Positions 50,577-60,431 of a stretch of DNA of 64,000 nt are shown piece by piece. How positions within the stretch are numbered: position 1 is the first letter of the stretch; the number at the start of each line of letters is the position of its first letter. The position numbers and the translations under genes are program-made. The DNA comes from Bacteroidetes bacterium 47-18 (GTDB taxonomy: Bacteria > Bacteroidota > Bacteroidia > Chitinophagales > Chitinophagaceae): assembly GCA_001897155.1 (NCBI GenBank), contig MKSF01000013.1, positions 248,001 to 312,000 on the forward strand. The letters run 5' to 3'. Under the pieces are notes generated by a model, which had not been told where the DNA came from, ran no database searches, and saw only the letters and a program-made list of their open reading frames with translations.

Positions 50577-53500
50577 ATGAAAAAACCATTACACAGCTTA
50601 CTCTTACTGGGTGCCTTCCTGACAGTAGCCGGCTGGTTACAGGCACAGACACCTGTACCGATGGCCAGCCAGAACGGGCTTGTTTATGTAGAGAACTTTA
50701 ACGACATCAGCAACTGGAGCAACAATTTCACCTCCGGCGTTGGTGCCAGCCGGTGGAAGGGCATCGCCACAGGTGGTTCCGGCAGTATTCCCGCCGCTAC
50801 CAGGATCACCACTGCCACCACCAGCTTCTCCACCGGCACCACCGGCGGCGTGCAGAAAGGCAATGGCAATATCGTTTTATTATCTACAGGCAGTACGGAA
50901 AACAGCTCTTCCGCAGCGATAGACCTCTATCTGAATTTTACGGGAGTGAATGCCGGCTCCATCAGCTTTAACTGGCAGGCGGTCAGCAACAGCACGGGGA
51001 ACCGTCCCGGCTCTTTAAGGATATACACCACTACGGACGGCAACAATTTTACCGAACTGACTACGGCCGGCGTTCTGGATGTGTATAACAACAGCAATAC
51101 GTCCGGCACTATCTCCAATGTCAGCCTGCCGGCATCGTTCAATAACTCGGCCACGGCCCGTATCCGCTTCTATTACCATAACGGTTCCGCAGGTACCGGG
51201 AGCGGAAGCCGGCCCAAGATATCCATAGATGACCTTACCATCACGGCCACCACAGGATGTACCGCGCCCACCACCCCCAGCTCCAACATCAGTATCTCCG
51301 GCATCCGCTCCAACGGCGCGAACTTGAGTTGGAATGCCGGGAACGGGGACGGCAGCATGCTGGTGCTCAGACCTGCCCAGGCAGCCAGCGTCCTGCCTTC
51401 CAGCGGAACAGCCTATACCGCCAATACCAGTTACAGCCTGGCAGGACAGATCAATGCGGACAACCGCGTAGTCTTCAGGGATGCGGGCACCAGTGTGAAC
51501 GATATTTCAGAGCTGAGCCCGGCCACCTCCTATACCGCCACCGTATATGAGTATAACAATACGCTCTCCTGTTATGCCACCACCAATGCACCCTCTGCCT
51601 CCTTCTACACCTATAGCACGGAACCACAAAACCATGCCTCGGCCTTTAACGCTACCGCGGCAGCCTATAACCAGGTCAACCTCAGCTTCAGCGCGTTCAG
51701 CACCATTCCCAATGCCAGCGGCTATATCATACTTCAGAAAGTAAACGGGACACCCACCGCACTACCCACTGACGGACAGGCCTACGCCTTACAAAGCACC
51801 CTGGGAGACGCAACGGTTGCAGCCATTATTACTGCTGCCAGCCAGGTTTCCCAAAGCATTACCAGCCTGAATGCCACGACCAGCTATAGCTATACACTGA
51901 TCCCTTTCAACTGGGACGGCACCCATACCGCTACTTATAATTATTATACCGAAGCGGCCATACCGTTTACCAGCGCTACGACCCTTATGGGACCCAGCAA
52001 CCTTTCGGACATCACAGATAACGGCTCCCCGGCCTTCTACACTTCCAATATCGATTATACACAATACCAGGCCACCACTATCAATAACATCGGTACAGGC
52101 AGCAACGGCAGCCTTGCCGTAATGAGCCTCCTGCTACGGGACGGGGGAAGCGCAGGGACGGACCCTGATAATTACGCTACAGAGCTGACAGCGCTGACGC
52201 TCAGCTACACCGGCGCCACCAATACCATCAAAAGCGCGGCGCTGTTCGACGGCAGCACCAAAATAGCCGATGCCGCGGTTTCCGGCAATACCTTAACCTT
52301 TTCCGGCCTTACTAACGTAAGCGCCGCTGATGACGGCACCAGGGAGCTGACCCTGGCCGTCTCCTTTAATACCGCCGTTACGGACAATGACAAGCTGGTA
52401 TTTACAGTGACAGGCGTTACGGCCGGTAACGCGGGCAGCACTTCGCAATTCTCTGCCGCTGACGGTGGCGGCGCTTCCAGTGACAATACATCCAATGATT
52501 ATAATAGGATAGCCGTAACTGCCGGCCGTATAGCCTTTACAACGCAACCCGTATCCGTGAATGTGAATGTCCCTATGGTCCCGGCGCCCGTGGTAAGCGC
52601 TGTGGATATATACGGCAATACAGACGTGGACTTTACAGGCGCCGTTTCCGTCACATCGTCCGGCACGCTCGCGAATACGCCGCTTGTCAACAGCCTGTCG
52701 AACGGCAGCGCCGTATTTACCAATATCACGCATACGGCAACAGGTACCAATCTCCACCTGGCAGCCGCTGCCGGCAGCTTTCCTGCGGTAACCAGCAATA
52801 CCTTCATCATAGACGAGATACCGTATGCCACCGGCGATTACAGGACCACAGGCAATGGTAGCTGGCCCGGCGGCAGCAGTGCAGCATCATGGGAGCAGCT
52901 TACCGTCAACGGGTGGCAATCCGGTACCCCTCCATCCAGCAACTATACCGGCGGTAAGCTGTACATAAGGCACACTATAACCTCCTCGGCCGTATTCGGC
53001 ACACCGGCCTTTGTCATACTGGAAGGCGCCAGGCTGACCGTTACCCACAATGCCACCATCGCTGCCGCACATGTGTACAGCGGCGGTATATTTGAAGCCG
53101 CGGGCCCGATAACCATAAGCAGCAGCGCCACACCCAATTTCATCCTGGACAGTGCAGCCACGCTGATCATCAATACCAGCACCATAGGCAGCATGCACGC
53201 TTTCTGGAACGGCAATGAAAATTTCAAGCCTAAATCCAATACCATTATCTATAACTGGAAATATACGGGATCCAGCGGTGACCAGCGTATTATCAACCCT
53301 ACACCGCAAATATCCCTTAATGAAAAAGGTTATTACTTCGGGCACCTGACCTTTGAGGGCACATCCACATCGGCCTTCAGCTTTACCCAGATAGGCAATG
53401 GCAACACTTACTATTTATGCTCGGATAACCTGACCGTTGACAACAGGTCTTCCTTCAGCACAGCGCTGAACAACAGCAGCGCCAGCGCCAATATTTATAT

Positions 53501-55235
53501 CGGGGGCAACCTGACCACCAGGGGCAATTCCTTCGCCTTCTTCCTGACCAATTCCACCAACAGCCCTGCGGCCCATATACAGGGCGACCTGTTCCTTGAG
53601 GCAACAACCAATAATATACAGCAGCAAAGCAATAACAGCGTTGTTACCAGTATCAATATCCACGGTGACCTGGTCATCGGGAACGGCGCCACCCTGTCTA
53701 CCGGCAACAACAACGCGGACAGGAATTATATCAATTTTGCCAATAAGGGAGAACAGCATATCCGGATGAACGGAGGTACCTTATCCGCCAGTCACATGAC
53801 CTTACAGGTACAGGACAGCTCCATTACCAAACTGGGGACTGACCTTGCTACCAGCACCAACACCAGGATCATCGTCCTTTCCGGGGGCACCTTTCATACC
53901 AATACCTACAATGTGACCGGCACCGGGTCGTTTAGTGATACCAGCGGAGGACACCTGGTCATCACATCTCCCGACGGTATCTGGTCCGGCGGCACACAGG
54001 GAAATATCCAAACCGCCACCCGCCTGTTCAGCAGCAACGGCATCTATGAATATGCGGGCAGCATCCCGCAGGTTACGGGAACAGCCCTGCCCGCCAATGC
54101 AGGCCGGCTGATCATCAATAATGCAGCAGGTATAAGCTTAACCCAGGCCACTGCCGTTAACGACGGCATAGAGCTCCGCAGCGGCCTGCTGAGCACAACT
54201 GCTTCCAACATCCTCACCCTTAACGAGAGCGCAATGGTTACAGGCGGCGATCATACCAGCTATGTGGATGGGCCCGTACGTGCCAAAACCGCTCATACCA
54301 GCCCGGTATTGCTGCCTGTAGGGAACAACAACAGGTATGCGCCCGTACAGATAACCGCAGCAGGAGCCACCCCTGTAACTTATCTGGCAGCATACTTTAA
54401 CGGCAGTAACATCACCGTCAACAGCACCAGCCTCGGCAGCAGCAGCCTGAGCCGCGTGGACAGCTTCCAGTACTGGGATATTTCAAGACCGGAAGGAACG
54501 GAGAACGCCTATATCACACTGCCTTTCGACGGCAGCAGCGCACTCGGCTCACTGGCCAATGCAGTAGTAGCCCACTACAATACAGCCTCCAGTAATTGGG
54601 AAAGCGCGGGACAAATCGGCACCAGCGGCACGGTATCCGGCGGTACCGTCACCTCCGGACTGGTGAGCTCCTTCAGTCCCTTTACCATAGGCGACCTCCC
54701 TGCCACCCCGCTATTCATCGAGCTGGCCGCCTTTGATGTGACCCGGACAACGGACGGTGTAGCGATCCGCTGGCAAACAGCACGTGAAGATGCAGGAGAT
54801 GTATTCCAGGTGGAACATAGCACCGGGGACAACGTATTCACAGGCATTGCCAGCATCCCTGCAAAAGGAAGCCCATCCTCCTACCAGGTCACAGACAGGA
54901 GCTACCGGGAAGGCACAAACCTCTACAGGCTCAGGCTCCTGCATAACGATGGCACCTATACTTACAGCACGACCAGGCTGATCTTTATAGCGCCTGCATC
55001 ATCCGGCATTGTCCTATATCCTAACCCGGCAGCAGATATCTTGCATATCCGGCTGTCTTTAGGGGGTGACGGGTCCCTGCTGATCGCTGGTGCTGCGGGC
55101 AGGGAAGTGTACCAGGCTGCTGTTACAGCACCGGACCACATCAGCATAGATATCAGCCAATGGGCACCGGGCACCTATTTCGTCCAATACCGTATTAACG
55201 GACAATCCTATCACACCAAATTCATCAAGCAGTAA
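50577..55235 (+). CDS. Large secreted or surface protein with T9SS type A sorting domain
   Basis: A 1552-residue protein. Signal peptide MKKPLHSLLLLGAFLTVAGW, cleaved after LQAQ. About residues 20-230 look like a lectin/jelly-roll beta domain (GSISFNWQAVSNSTGNRPG, RPKISIDDLTITA). Residues 230-480 hold two fibronectin-III-like units ending in TSYTATVYEYNN and TSYSYTLIPFNW. Thr/Ser/Asn/Gly-rich beta-repeat segments follow to about 1380. The last 75 residues are the type IX sorting domain: IVLYPNPAADILHIRLSLG, GREVYQAAV, WAPGTYFVQY and KFIKQ. It should be exported by Sec, then by T9SS, and released or anchored on the surface. No catalytic motif seen; adhesion is a guess. Confidence 0.92.
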   Translation: MKKPLHSLLLLGAFLTVAGWLQAQTPVPMASQNGLVYVENFNDISNWSNNFTSGVGASRWKGIATGGSGSIPAATRITTATTSFSTGTTGGVQKGNGNIVLLSTGSTENSSSAAIDLYLNFTGVNAGSISFNWQAVSNSTGNRPGSLRIYTTTDGNNFTELTTAGVLDVYNNSNTSGTISNVSLPASFNNSATARIRFYYHNGSAGTGSGSRPKISIDDLTITATTGCTAPTTPSSNISISGIRSNGANLSWNAGNGDGSMLVLRPAQAASVLPSSGTAYTANTSYSLAGQINADNRVVFRDAGTSVNDISELSPATSYTATVYEYNNTLSCYATTNAPSASFYTYSTEPQNHASAFNATAAAYNQVNLSFSAFSTIPNASGYIILQKVNGTPTALPTDGQAYALQSTLGDATVAAIITAASQVSQSITSLNATTSYSYTLIPFNWDGTHTATYNYYTEAAIPFTSATTLMGPSNLSDITDNGSPAFYTSNIDYTQYQATTINNIGTGSNGSLAVMSLLLRDGGSAGTDPDNYATELTALTLSYTGATNTIKSAALFDGSTKIADAAVSGNTLTFSGLTNVSAADDGTRELTLAVSFNTAVTDNDKLVFTVTGVTAGNAGSTSQFSAADGGGASSDNTSNDYNRIAVTAGRIAFTTQPVSVNVNVPMVPAPVVSAVDIYGNTDVDFTGAVSVTSSGTLANTPLVNSLSNGSAVFTNITHTATGTNLHLAAAAGSFPAVTSNTFIIDEIPYATGDYRTTGNGSWPGGSSAASWEQLTVNGWQSGTPPSSNYTGGKLYIRHTITSSAVFGTPAFVILEGARLTVTHNATIAAAHVYSGGIFEAAGPITISSSATPNFILDSAATLIINTSTIGSMHAFWNGNENFKPKSNTIIYNWKYTGSSGDQRIINPTPQISLNEKGYYFGHLTFEGTSTSAFSFTQIGNGNTYYLCSDNLTVDNRSSFSTALNNSSASANIYIGGNLTTRGNSFAFFLTNSTNSPAAHIQGDLFLEATTNNIQQQSNNSVVTSINIHGDLVIGNGATLSTGNNNADRNYINFANKGEQHIRMNGGTLSASHMTLQVQDSSITKLGTDLATSTNTRIIVLSGGTFHTNTYNVTGTGSFSDTSGGHLVITSPDGIWSGGTQGNIQTATRLFSSNGIYEYAGSIPQVTGTALPANAGRLIINNAAGISLTQATAVNDGIELRSGLLSTTASNILTLNESAMVTGGDHTSYVDGPVRAKTAHTSPVLLPVGNNNRYAPVQITAAGATPVTYLAAYFNGSNITVNSTSLGSSSLSRVDSFQYWDISRPEGTENAYITLPFDGSSALGSLANAVVAHYNTASSNWESAGQIGTSGTVSGGTVTSGLVSSFSPFTIGDLPATPLFIELAAFDVTRTTDGVAIRWQTAREDAGDVFQVEHSTGDNVFTGIASIPAKGSPSSYQVTDRSYREGTNLYRLRLLHNDGTYTYSTTRLIFIAPASSGIVLYPNPAADILHIRLSLGGDGSLLIAGAAGREVYQAAVTAPDHISIDISQWAPGTYFVQYRINGQSYHTKFIKQ

Positions 55236-55262
55236 CCACTGCACCCGGCCTGACACCAATGA

Positions 55263-55306
55263 AAAAGTAAAGCGGTTGTCCTGAAATGGACAACCGCTTT
55301 ACTTTT
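55263..55306 (+). terminator. Terminator of the T9SS cargo gene
   Basis: A 19-bp perfect stem: AAAAGTAAAGCGGTTGTCC (55263-55281) with its complement (55288-55306), loop TGAAAT. A-rich on the left and T-rich on the right, so it works on both strands. Confidence 0.9.
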
Positions 55307-55421
55307 GATATTCCGCTATTCGTGCTTAATGACCCATAAATTTATTTTATCCGCTGCCGGTGTTCCTTACCAAGGGACTCATAAAAAAGCGATACAATTC
55401 CCGGGCAGCTTCGCCGCATGA

Positions 55422-55892
55422 TCAGCTCCAGAACACCCGGAAGGAAGGACGGCTGGTCAACGGTGAAAAGGACCAGGGTATAGAGCTGAGTATCAGCAGC
55501 AGGCCTATGCCGAACCATACAGCCATTGTCCTGAATTTACCAGTGCCTGATAATTGCCGTTTTGCTTTCAGAGAGCCTATCGTGATCACTGCTGCCGCCA
55601 GCAACATGACCGTAATATGCTCCATACCAAAAAAGCGAAGCTCTCTTTCATGTACCGCTTCCTTAAAATGCTCATAAAAATAGCGAACCAGGGGACTCAC
55701 ACTGTAAAGCCCCAATCCCAGCACCAACTGTATATGAACTATAGCGGCTGTCCAGCGCCTCATCCCGTTATCAGCCACCGTAAAGGCGCTCCCTGAACGC
55801 CATCCATAAAAGGAACGGGCTACGCTCAGGAATAAGGCAGCCAGCACCAGCCATCGGCAGAAAGAATGAGCGACCAGTAAGCAAGAGTACAT
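55422..55892 (-). CDS. Four-helix membrane protein of unknown function
   Basis: A 156-residue protein with four hydrophobic helices. The N-terminal LLVAHSFCRWLVLAALFLSV, with His in the first helix, and the GMEHITVMLLAAAVITIGSL helix, also with His, resemble haem-ligand positions of small cytochrome-b561-like or DUF-type Bacteroidota membrane proteins, but a haem is not proven. It lies in an isolated minus-strand position, 267 bases after the ZIP gene. That gap (55893-56159) shows nothing clear. Confidence 0.7.
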   Translation of the reverse strand: MYSCLLVAHSFCRWLVLAALFLSVARSFYGWRSGSAFTVADNGMRRWTAAIVHIQLVLGLGLYSVSPLVRYFYEHFKEAVHERELRFFGMEHITVMLLAAAVITIGSLKAKRQLSGTGKFRTMAVWFGIGLLLILSSIPWSFSPLTSRPSFRVFWS

Positions 55893-56159
55893 ACGCGTAT
55901 AAGCTTCTATTAATTATTGCAGGCAAAATATATTTTCCTGCAAGGCGCGTAACAGCTTATCCGCTCTTCCGCGAGGCAGGAACGGCACAAAGATAATAAC
56001 CACAGCAATAATATGCTGCTTACACCCCAGCCCGGGTCTGCAGCGCGGCGAACAAATAACCTTCAGCAGTGGTCTTTCCAAAGCTGCCAACAATATTGAA
56101 TAACCCGGTAGCAGCAACAGTAATAATGTTACACCTGTTACTTCCCGGCATACTTTACG

Positions 56160-56978
56160 CTATCCCAGCACCACATCCAGCGTCATCATCACAATAAAGC
56201 CCCCGATAAAGCCCAGAGTAGCCATATCAGAATTCTGGTTTTGCTGTGCTTCAGGAATAACCTCTTCCACCACCACAAAGATCATAGCGCCGGCAGCGAA
56301 TGCCAGGGCATAAGGCAATATCGGCGTGAAAGTAGCTACCGCCAGGGCGCCCAGCACTCCGGCAACGGGCTCTACAAGCGCGGAGGCCTGCCCGTAGAAA
56401 AAGCTTTTGTTCCTGCTCATTCCCATTCTCCGCAACGGCATGGCCACGGCAATCCCTTCCGGGAAGTTCTGCAGGCCTATCCCTACCGCCAGGGCTACGG
56501 CGCCACCGATACTCGCCTCAGGAATACCTGCCGCCACCCCGCCGAACAAGACGCCCACAGCAAGCCCTTCCGGTATGTTATGCAGCGTAATGGCCAGTAT
56601 CATCAGCGTGGTCCGCTGCCAGGGTGTTTTGACACCCTCCACCTGCTTAAAGTTCACATGGACATGCGGCAGTATCCTGTCGATGCCATAGAGAAAGCCC
56701 GCGCCTACCAGGAAGCCCGTAACAGCCGGCACCACCTTCACAAATCCTTCTCCGTCACTCATATTGATGGCAGGGATCAGCAGGCTCCAGATGCTGGCGG
56801 CCACCATCACGCCGCCTGTAAAGCCCAGCATACCGTCCAGCAGGGTCTTATTCATACTCCGGAACAGGAATACAAAAGCAGCGCCCAAAGCCGTGACCAG
56901 CCAGGTGAACAACGTGGCATATAAAGCGGCCCATACCGGATCGATCGTTTCAAAATACTGTATAACAGCAGTTAACAT
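56160..56978 (-). CDS. ZIP-family metal transporter
   Basis: A 272-residue inner-membrane protein with eight helices. The ZIP signature helices are intact: ILAITLHNIPEGLAVGVLFG with H-N-x-x-E-G in helix 4, and VGIGLQNFPEGIAVAMPLRR in helix 5. FVVVEEVIPEAQQN in the C-terminal part carries additional acidic residues. ZIP proteins import Zn2+, Fe2+, Mn2+ and others into the cytoplasm. It is the third gene of a TonB receptor-thioredoxin-ZIP transcript, 68 bases after the thioredoxin gene. Metal identity cannot be read from the motif. Confidence 0.92.
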   Translation of the reverse strand: MLTAVIQYFETIDPVWAALYATLFTWLVTALGAAFVFLFRSMNKTLLDGMLGFTGGVMVAASIWSLLIPAINMSDGEGFVKVVPAVTGFLVGAGFLYGIDRILPHVHVNFKQVEGVKTPWQRTTLMILAITLHNIPEGLAVGVLFGGVAAGIPEASIGGAVALAVGIGLQNFPEGIAVAMPLRRMGMSRNKSFFYGQASALVEPVAGVLGALAVATFTPILPYALAFAAGAMIFVVVEEVIPEAQQNQNSDMATLGFIGGFIVMMTLDVVLG

Positions 56979-57046
56979 AAGTACTTTTTTAAATTGAACA
57001 ACAGTTTATATTATCTAGAGATATTCAACAATGTAGCCGGAGCGCT

Positions 57047-57544
57047 TCATCCCGTGCCTTCATCTGCCAGTTGCGTTATCATCCTCATCAGCGCTTCCAA
57101 TTGAGCCTCATTGAGCACACCATGATATCTGAATATTACACGATAGTCTTTATCCAGCAGTATCCAGGCAGGATAAGACAGCTCCTCTTCCCCGCCCAGG
57201 GCCACCGCCAGCTCATGAATACCGGTCTTAATACCGTTGGGCCTGTAGGTGTACTCCCTGCCGTTAAACACGATAGGCTCCCGGCTTTCCGCATCCAGCT
57301 CCATATAGTAAAACCGGGGCAGGAGCGCCCTGAAGTCTTTGTTCTTTTCCAGGTAATATTGCTGCATCCGGCAATACCGGCACCAGTCTGTGGATAGCTG
57401 TACGAGTATGGGCCTGGGCGCCGCCTTCACGCTGCTGTCTATTGCTGAATGGTGCCGGGACCTGTCTTCCGCTTTTACCGTCAGCGCTGCTAACAGCAAA
57501 ATGGCCGGGATGATCCAGAACCTGTATGGAAAACGGAAATGCAT
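57047..57544 (-). CDS. Exported thioredoxin-like protein
   Basis: A 165-residue protein with a signal peptide (WIIPAILLLAALTVKAEDR) and a thioredoxin fold: PILVQLSTDWCRYCRMQQYY with the CxxC motif CRYC, then FYYMELDAESREP and the cis-Pro region ELSYPAWILLDKDYRVIFRYH. Redox work in the periplasm. It begins 18 bases after the TonB receptor gene, so it may keep cysteines of the receptor or of a metal ligand reduced. The receptor has a CNVC pair in its plug domain, which would fit. Confidence 0.9.
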   Translation of the reverse strand: MHFRFPYRFWIIPAILLLAALTVKAEDRSRHHSAIDSSVKAAPRPILVQLSTDWCRYCRMQQYYLEKNKDFRALLPRFYYMELDAESREPIVFNGREYTYRPNGIKTGIHELAVALGGEEELSYPAWILLDKDYRVIFRYHGVLNEAQLEALMRMITQLADEGTG

Positions 57545-57562
57545 ATCATTGTCATTTTTTTA

Positions 57563-59857
57563 TCATAATAAAGTATAACGAACTCCCAGGAAAAACCTGA
57601 TGCCCTGATTAGGTCCATATACATAAGAGGGATCAAAGGTAAGCCCATAGGGATTATCAGGGGTAATGACCGCCTGCCCGGACGCATCGAACTGCACGTT
57701 TTTATCGAAGGGGTCGAAGGATCGTGCAATAATGAAGGGATTGCCTTTATTGGGTGTCCAGTTCAGGAGATTCTTGACACCGCCGTACACTTCTATGCGC
57801 TTGCCTATCGTCTTGGTCAACTGAATATTCTGGATGCTCCACCAGGGAGAATATTCTCTGCGCGGGTCTGCCTCGCTCAGCAAGGGCAGCCGCATAGGTC
57901 CGTAAAGATTGCCTGTGTAATCTATGGTCAGCCCCAGCCTGCGGAAGGTATAGCCGGCATTCCAGGTGCCCGTAAACCGCTCTGCAAACAACTGCCTTAC
58001 CTTTTCCGTGCCATCGTTATTATGGACATCCATAACGGTAGCGCCGGCCAGGATCTTCAGCCCGAAAGGAAAAACGACATCCATATTCAGGGATAAGCCT
58101 TGTGATATGGCATAGCCGTCCAGGTTATCGTAAATGATCTTATTGGGATCCGTATCATAATCAGGAATGATCTTATTGGTAAAATAGGTATAGAAAGCCG
58201 TGGCGTCCAGCCCTATGAAAACATCCCCGGCGACGATCCTTTTCACAAAATTGACATTGCCGTTCCAGGACCGCTCCGGCTTAAGCTCATTCACAAATAC
58301 CACCTGCCTGGCACCTGTGAGCGCCGCATGATCCTCTGTAAATACATTGGCCACCCGGTAGCCGTTACCTACGCTCAGGCGCAGTATGTTCCTCTTATTC
58401 GGAGAATTCCATTTATAGTTGGCGCGCGGTGTAAGAATATTCCCATGAACGGAGTTGTAATCATACCGGATGCCGAGCAACAGCTTATGATTGCTGCTGA
58501 TCGCTATCTCATCCTGCATGAACAGGCCCGGCAGATGGGTATGGGTCGGCCGGTTGATATTCACATCAGCAGCCGATGCGGTAGCCGGGGTATTATCATC
58601 ATAATACGTATAGCGGTAGGTAAGGCCCGCCAGCAGGTCATGGATGCCCAGGCCTTTACTCCAGGTGAGCTGGCCAAAGCTGATCTGCTGGGTAGCCAGG
58701 TAATAGCCGTCTCCGTAGGCGCTGTTCTGGTCGTGCAGGTTAGTGCTGAACTGCAGCATGAGCTGCTCCTTTACCGGTAACTGGTAAGCACCGAACAATT
58801 CCCAGCGGTTGGTATAGATACTCTCGCCGTACACCTCGTCTCCTCCCCTGTATTTCCGGGACCAGTTCATCTCACCGCCCCAGCGGTCTTCGTATACATA
58901 CCGTGCGGCAAGGGATAGTACACGGTTATGCTTTCTTTCAAAGTTCCACTTATTGAATAAGGAAACACGGTTCTGCAAAGTCACATCCGTGAAATTATCA
59001 TTGTTATGGTCCACAGGATTGGAATAATTGAAATAGTTGACACCCAGCAGGCTCTGCGCGGTTTTCCCTATCCTGAACTTGCCTGCTACGTCGGTATTGA
59101 CCTCTCCCCAGCTCGTACCGAAAACATCTGCAGCCAGCAGCGGCGCCTTTGTAGGAGATTTGGTAATGATATTGATAAGCCCTCCTACGGCCTCGCTTCC
59201 GTACAGGGTGGAGGCGGGTCCCTTTACAACCTCTACCCTGTCAATAAGGGACTGGGGTATGCCGCTGAGCCCGTATACCGTTGAAAGCCCGCTGACTATC
59301 GGCATCCCGTCTATCAGTATCATCGTATAAGGACCTTCAAGCCCGTTGATATGAATATCGCCCGTATTGCAGACGTTGCAATTCAGTTGCGGCCGTACGC
59401 CATTGATATTCTGAAGCGCGTCAAAAATGGAAGGCGTAGGATTGGCCTTAAAGAAGCCGGCCGAATAGACCTCTACAGGCACCGGGCTGTCCAGCTTGGA
59501 GACCTCCTTCATCGTCCCGGTAACGACCACACCGTCCAGCGATTCCTTTTCTGGCTCCATAGATACATCCAGCACTATTTCATTATCCGTAACAGTGACC
59601 TTCAACTGCTGCGTCACATAGCCGGCAGCGGACACTTCAATGGTCCATTCTCCATTCGGCACCTCATCCAGCTTATATATACCCTTATCATCGGATCCGG
59701 TATATTGCCTGATACCCCGGACCGCTATACCCGCCGCTTCCAGGGGAGCTCCTCCGGCATCCGTGATCCTGCCGCTTATCTTACCAATCTGGGCCATTGC
59801 ACTACCGCCAGCCAATAAAAGCCCGCCGGAAAAAATCAAAGTCTTAAATATGCTCAT
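57563..59857 (-). CDS. TonB-dependent outer-membrane receptor
   Basis: A 764-residue protein. Signal peptide (MSIFKTLIFSGGLLLAGGSA), then a carboxypeptidase-like beta-sandwich (GKISGRITDAGGAPLEAAGI...), the plug domain with LNCNVCNTGDIHINGLEGPY, ILIDGMPIVSGLS and ASTLYGSEAVGGLINIITK, and the 22-strand barrel ending in GIRFFLGVRYTLL. It imports a ligand across the outer membrane using TonB energy. The CxxC in the plug and the linked thioredoxin and ZIP genes point to metal or metal-complex uptake. The start is the ATG at 59857, about 25 bases after the predicted transcript start. Confidence 0.95.
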   Translation of the reverse strand: MSIFKTLIFSGGLLLAGGSAMAQIGKISGRITDAGGAPLEAAGIAVRGIRQYTGSDDKGIYKLDEVPNGEWTIEVSAAGYVTQQLKVTVTDNEIVLDVSMEPEKESLDGVVVTGTMKEVSKLDSPVPVEVYSAGFFKANPTPSIFDALQNINGVRPQLNCNVCNTGDIHINGLEGPYTMILIDGMPIVSGLSTVYGLSGIPQSLIDRVEVVKGPASTLYGSEAVGGLINIITKSPTKAPLLAADVFGTSWGEVNTDVAGKFRIGKTAQSLLGVNYFNYSNPVDHNNDNFTDVTLQNRVSLFNKWNFERKHNRVLSLAARYVYEDRWGGEMNWSRKYRGGDEVYGESIYTNRWELFGAYQLPVKEQLMLQFSTNLHDQNSAYGDGYYLATQQISFGQLTWSKGLGIHDLLAGLTYRYTYYDDNTPATASAADVNINRPTHTHLPGLFMQDEIAISSNHKLLLGIRYDYNSVHGNILTPRANYKWNSPNKRNILRLSVGNGYRVANVFTEDHAALTGARQVVFVNELKPERSWNGNVNFVKRIVAGDVFIGLDATAFYTYFTNKIIPDYDTDPNKIIYDNLDGYAISQGLSLNMDVVFPFGLKILAGATVMDVHNNDGTEKVRQLFAERFTGTWNAGYTFRRLGLTIDYTGNLYGPMRLPLLSEADPRREYSPWWSIQNIQLTKTIGKRIEVYGGVKNLLNWTPNKGNPFIIARSFDPFDKNVQFDASGQAVITPDNPYGLTFDPSYVYGPNQGIRFFLGVRYTLL

Positions 59858-59888
59858 ATACGTTACTTTAAAATAACAAACTACAACG

Positions 59889-59920
59889 CAAAAATAAATA
59901 AGTTAGATATATCTAACAAA
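59889..59920 (-). promoter_or_regulatory. Promoter of the TonB receptor operon
   Basis: On the minus strand TTTG (59920-59917), 20 bases, TATTTTTG (59896-59889), matching the Bacteroidota consensus. The gap from here to 60183 is AT-rich and shows no other feature. Confidence 0.75.
59902..59917. promoter_or_regulatory. Perfect palindromic operator inside the TonB operon promoter
   Basis: GTTAGATATATCTAAC is a perfect 16-bp palindrome lying exactly in the spacer between the -33 and -7 boxes. A repressor bound here would block RNA polymerase. Size and half-site (TTAGAT/ATCTAA) are like operators of DtxR/MntR-type metal regulators. Confidence 0.6.
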
Positions 59921-60183
59921 TATTTTTTAGCATACTTGTTTTTTTATTTTCCACCTCGGCCCGGTCCTTTATTCCCGGGCCCGGCAGCTTCAGCTTACTG
60001 ACGACTATTTAAGCAGTGGCCCTGCCCGCGGAAAGGCAATATCTGCAAGCCTGTGCCGGGGCATTCCCGGGAACCATCCAACGCTCTCAACAGGCTTTTT
60101 CCTTAAAATTTTCAAAAATATTTTGCGCAATCAAAAAGTTGCATATATATTTACAATGTAATGGTTGCTAAAAAATGTACACA

Positions 60184-60377
60184 ATGAAGCGGGCTATCTC
60201 CCATTCCATAGCAGACCTACCCGGGAAAGCTTTTCCGGTAGTGATCGCTGCCCCGGTCCACAACGGCGGACAGCGTGCACCTGGAAATACCGGCGGAGTG
60301 TGATCTGGCGCAGGATGAGCAGGGCAGGAAAAAGGAAAGCAGCAGATGAATGGCCGGAACAGCTCTGCAGAACATGA
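60184..60377 (+). pseudogene. Degraded ArsR-family regulator remnant
   Basis: Three frames carry pieces of one ArsR/SdpR-type regulator: MKRAISHSIADLPGKAFPVV from 60184 (family opening MKRDVFQAIADPTRRAI), then ECDLAQDEQGRKKE around 60296-60337 (family ECELLKQEQQGREIYY), then ADEWPEQLCRT at 60342-60377 (family EIDKWLEQFRKxW). The helix-turn-helix in between is deleted. Such regulators normally precede SRPBCC genes like the one that follows. By eye this is a multiply broken pseudogene. Confidence 0.6.
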
Positions 60378-60431
60378 GAAAATAGCTTCACACAACCTGA
60401 TAATTTATTACACCAATTAAAAAGCTCAACA

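Noticed and set aside
55422-55892. Cytochrome b561-type haem protein
   Set aside because: Two membrane His residues are suggestive, but the pattern is too weak to assign haem binding.
57012-57023. TATCTagAGATA inverted repeat before the ZIP gene as a second metal operator
   Set aside because: Half-sites run in the opposite order to the palindrome at 59902-59917, so it is not the same operator.
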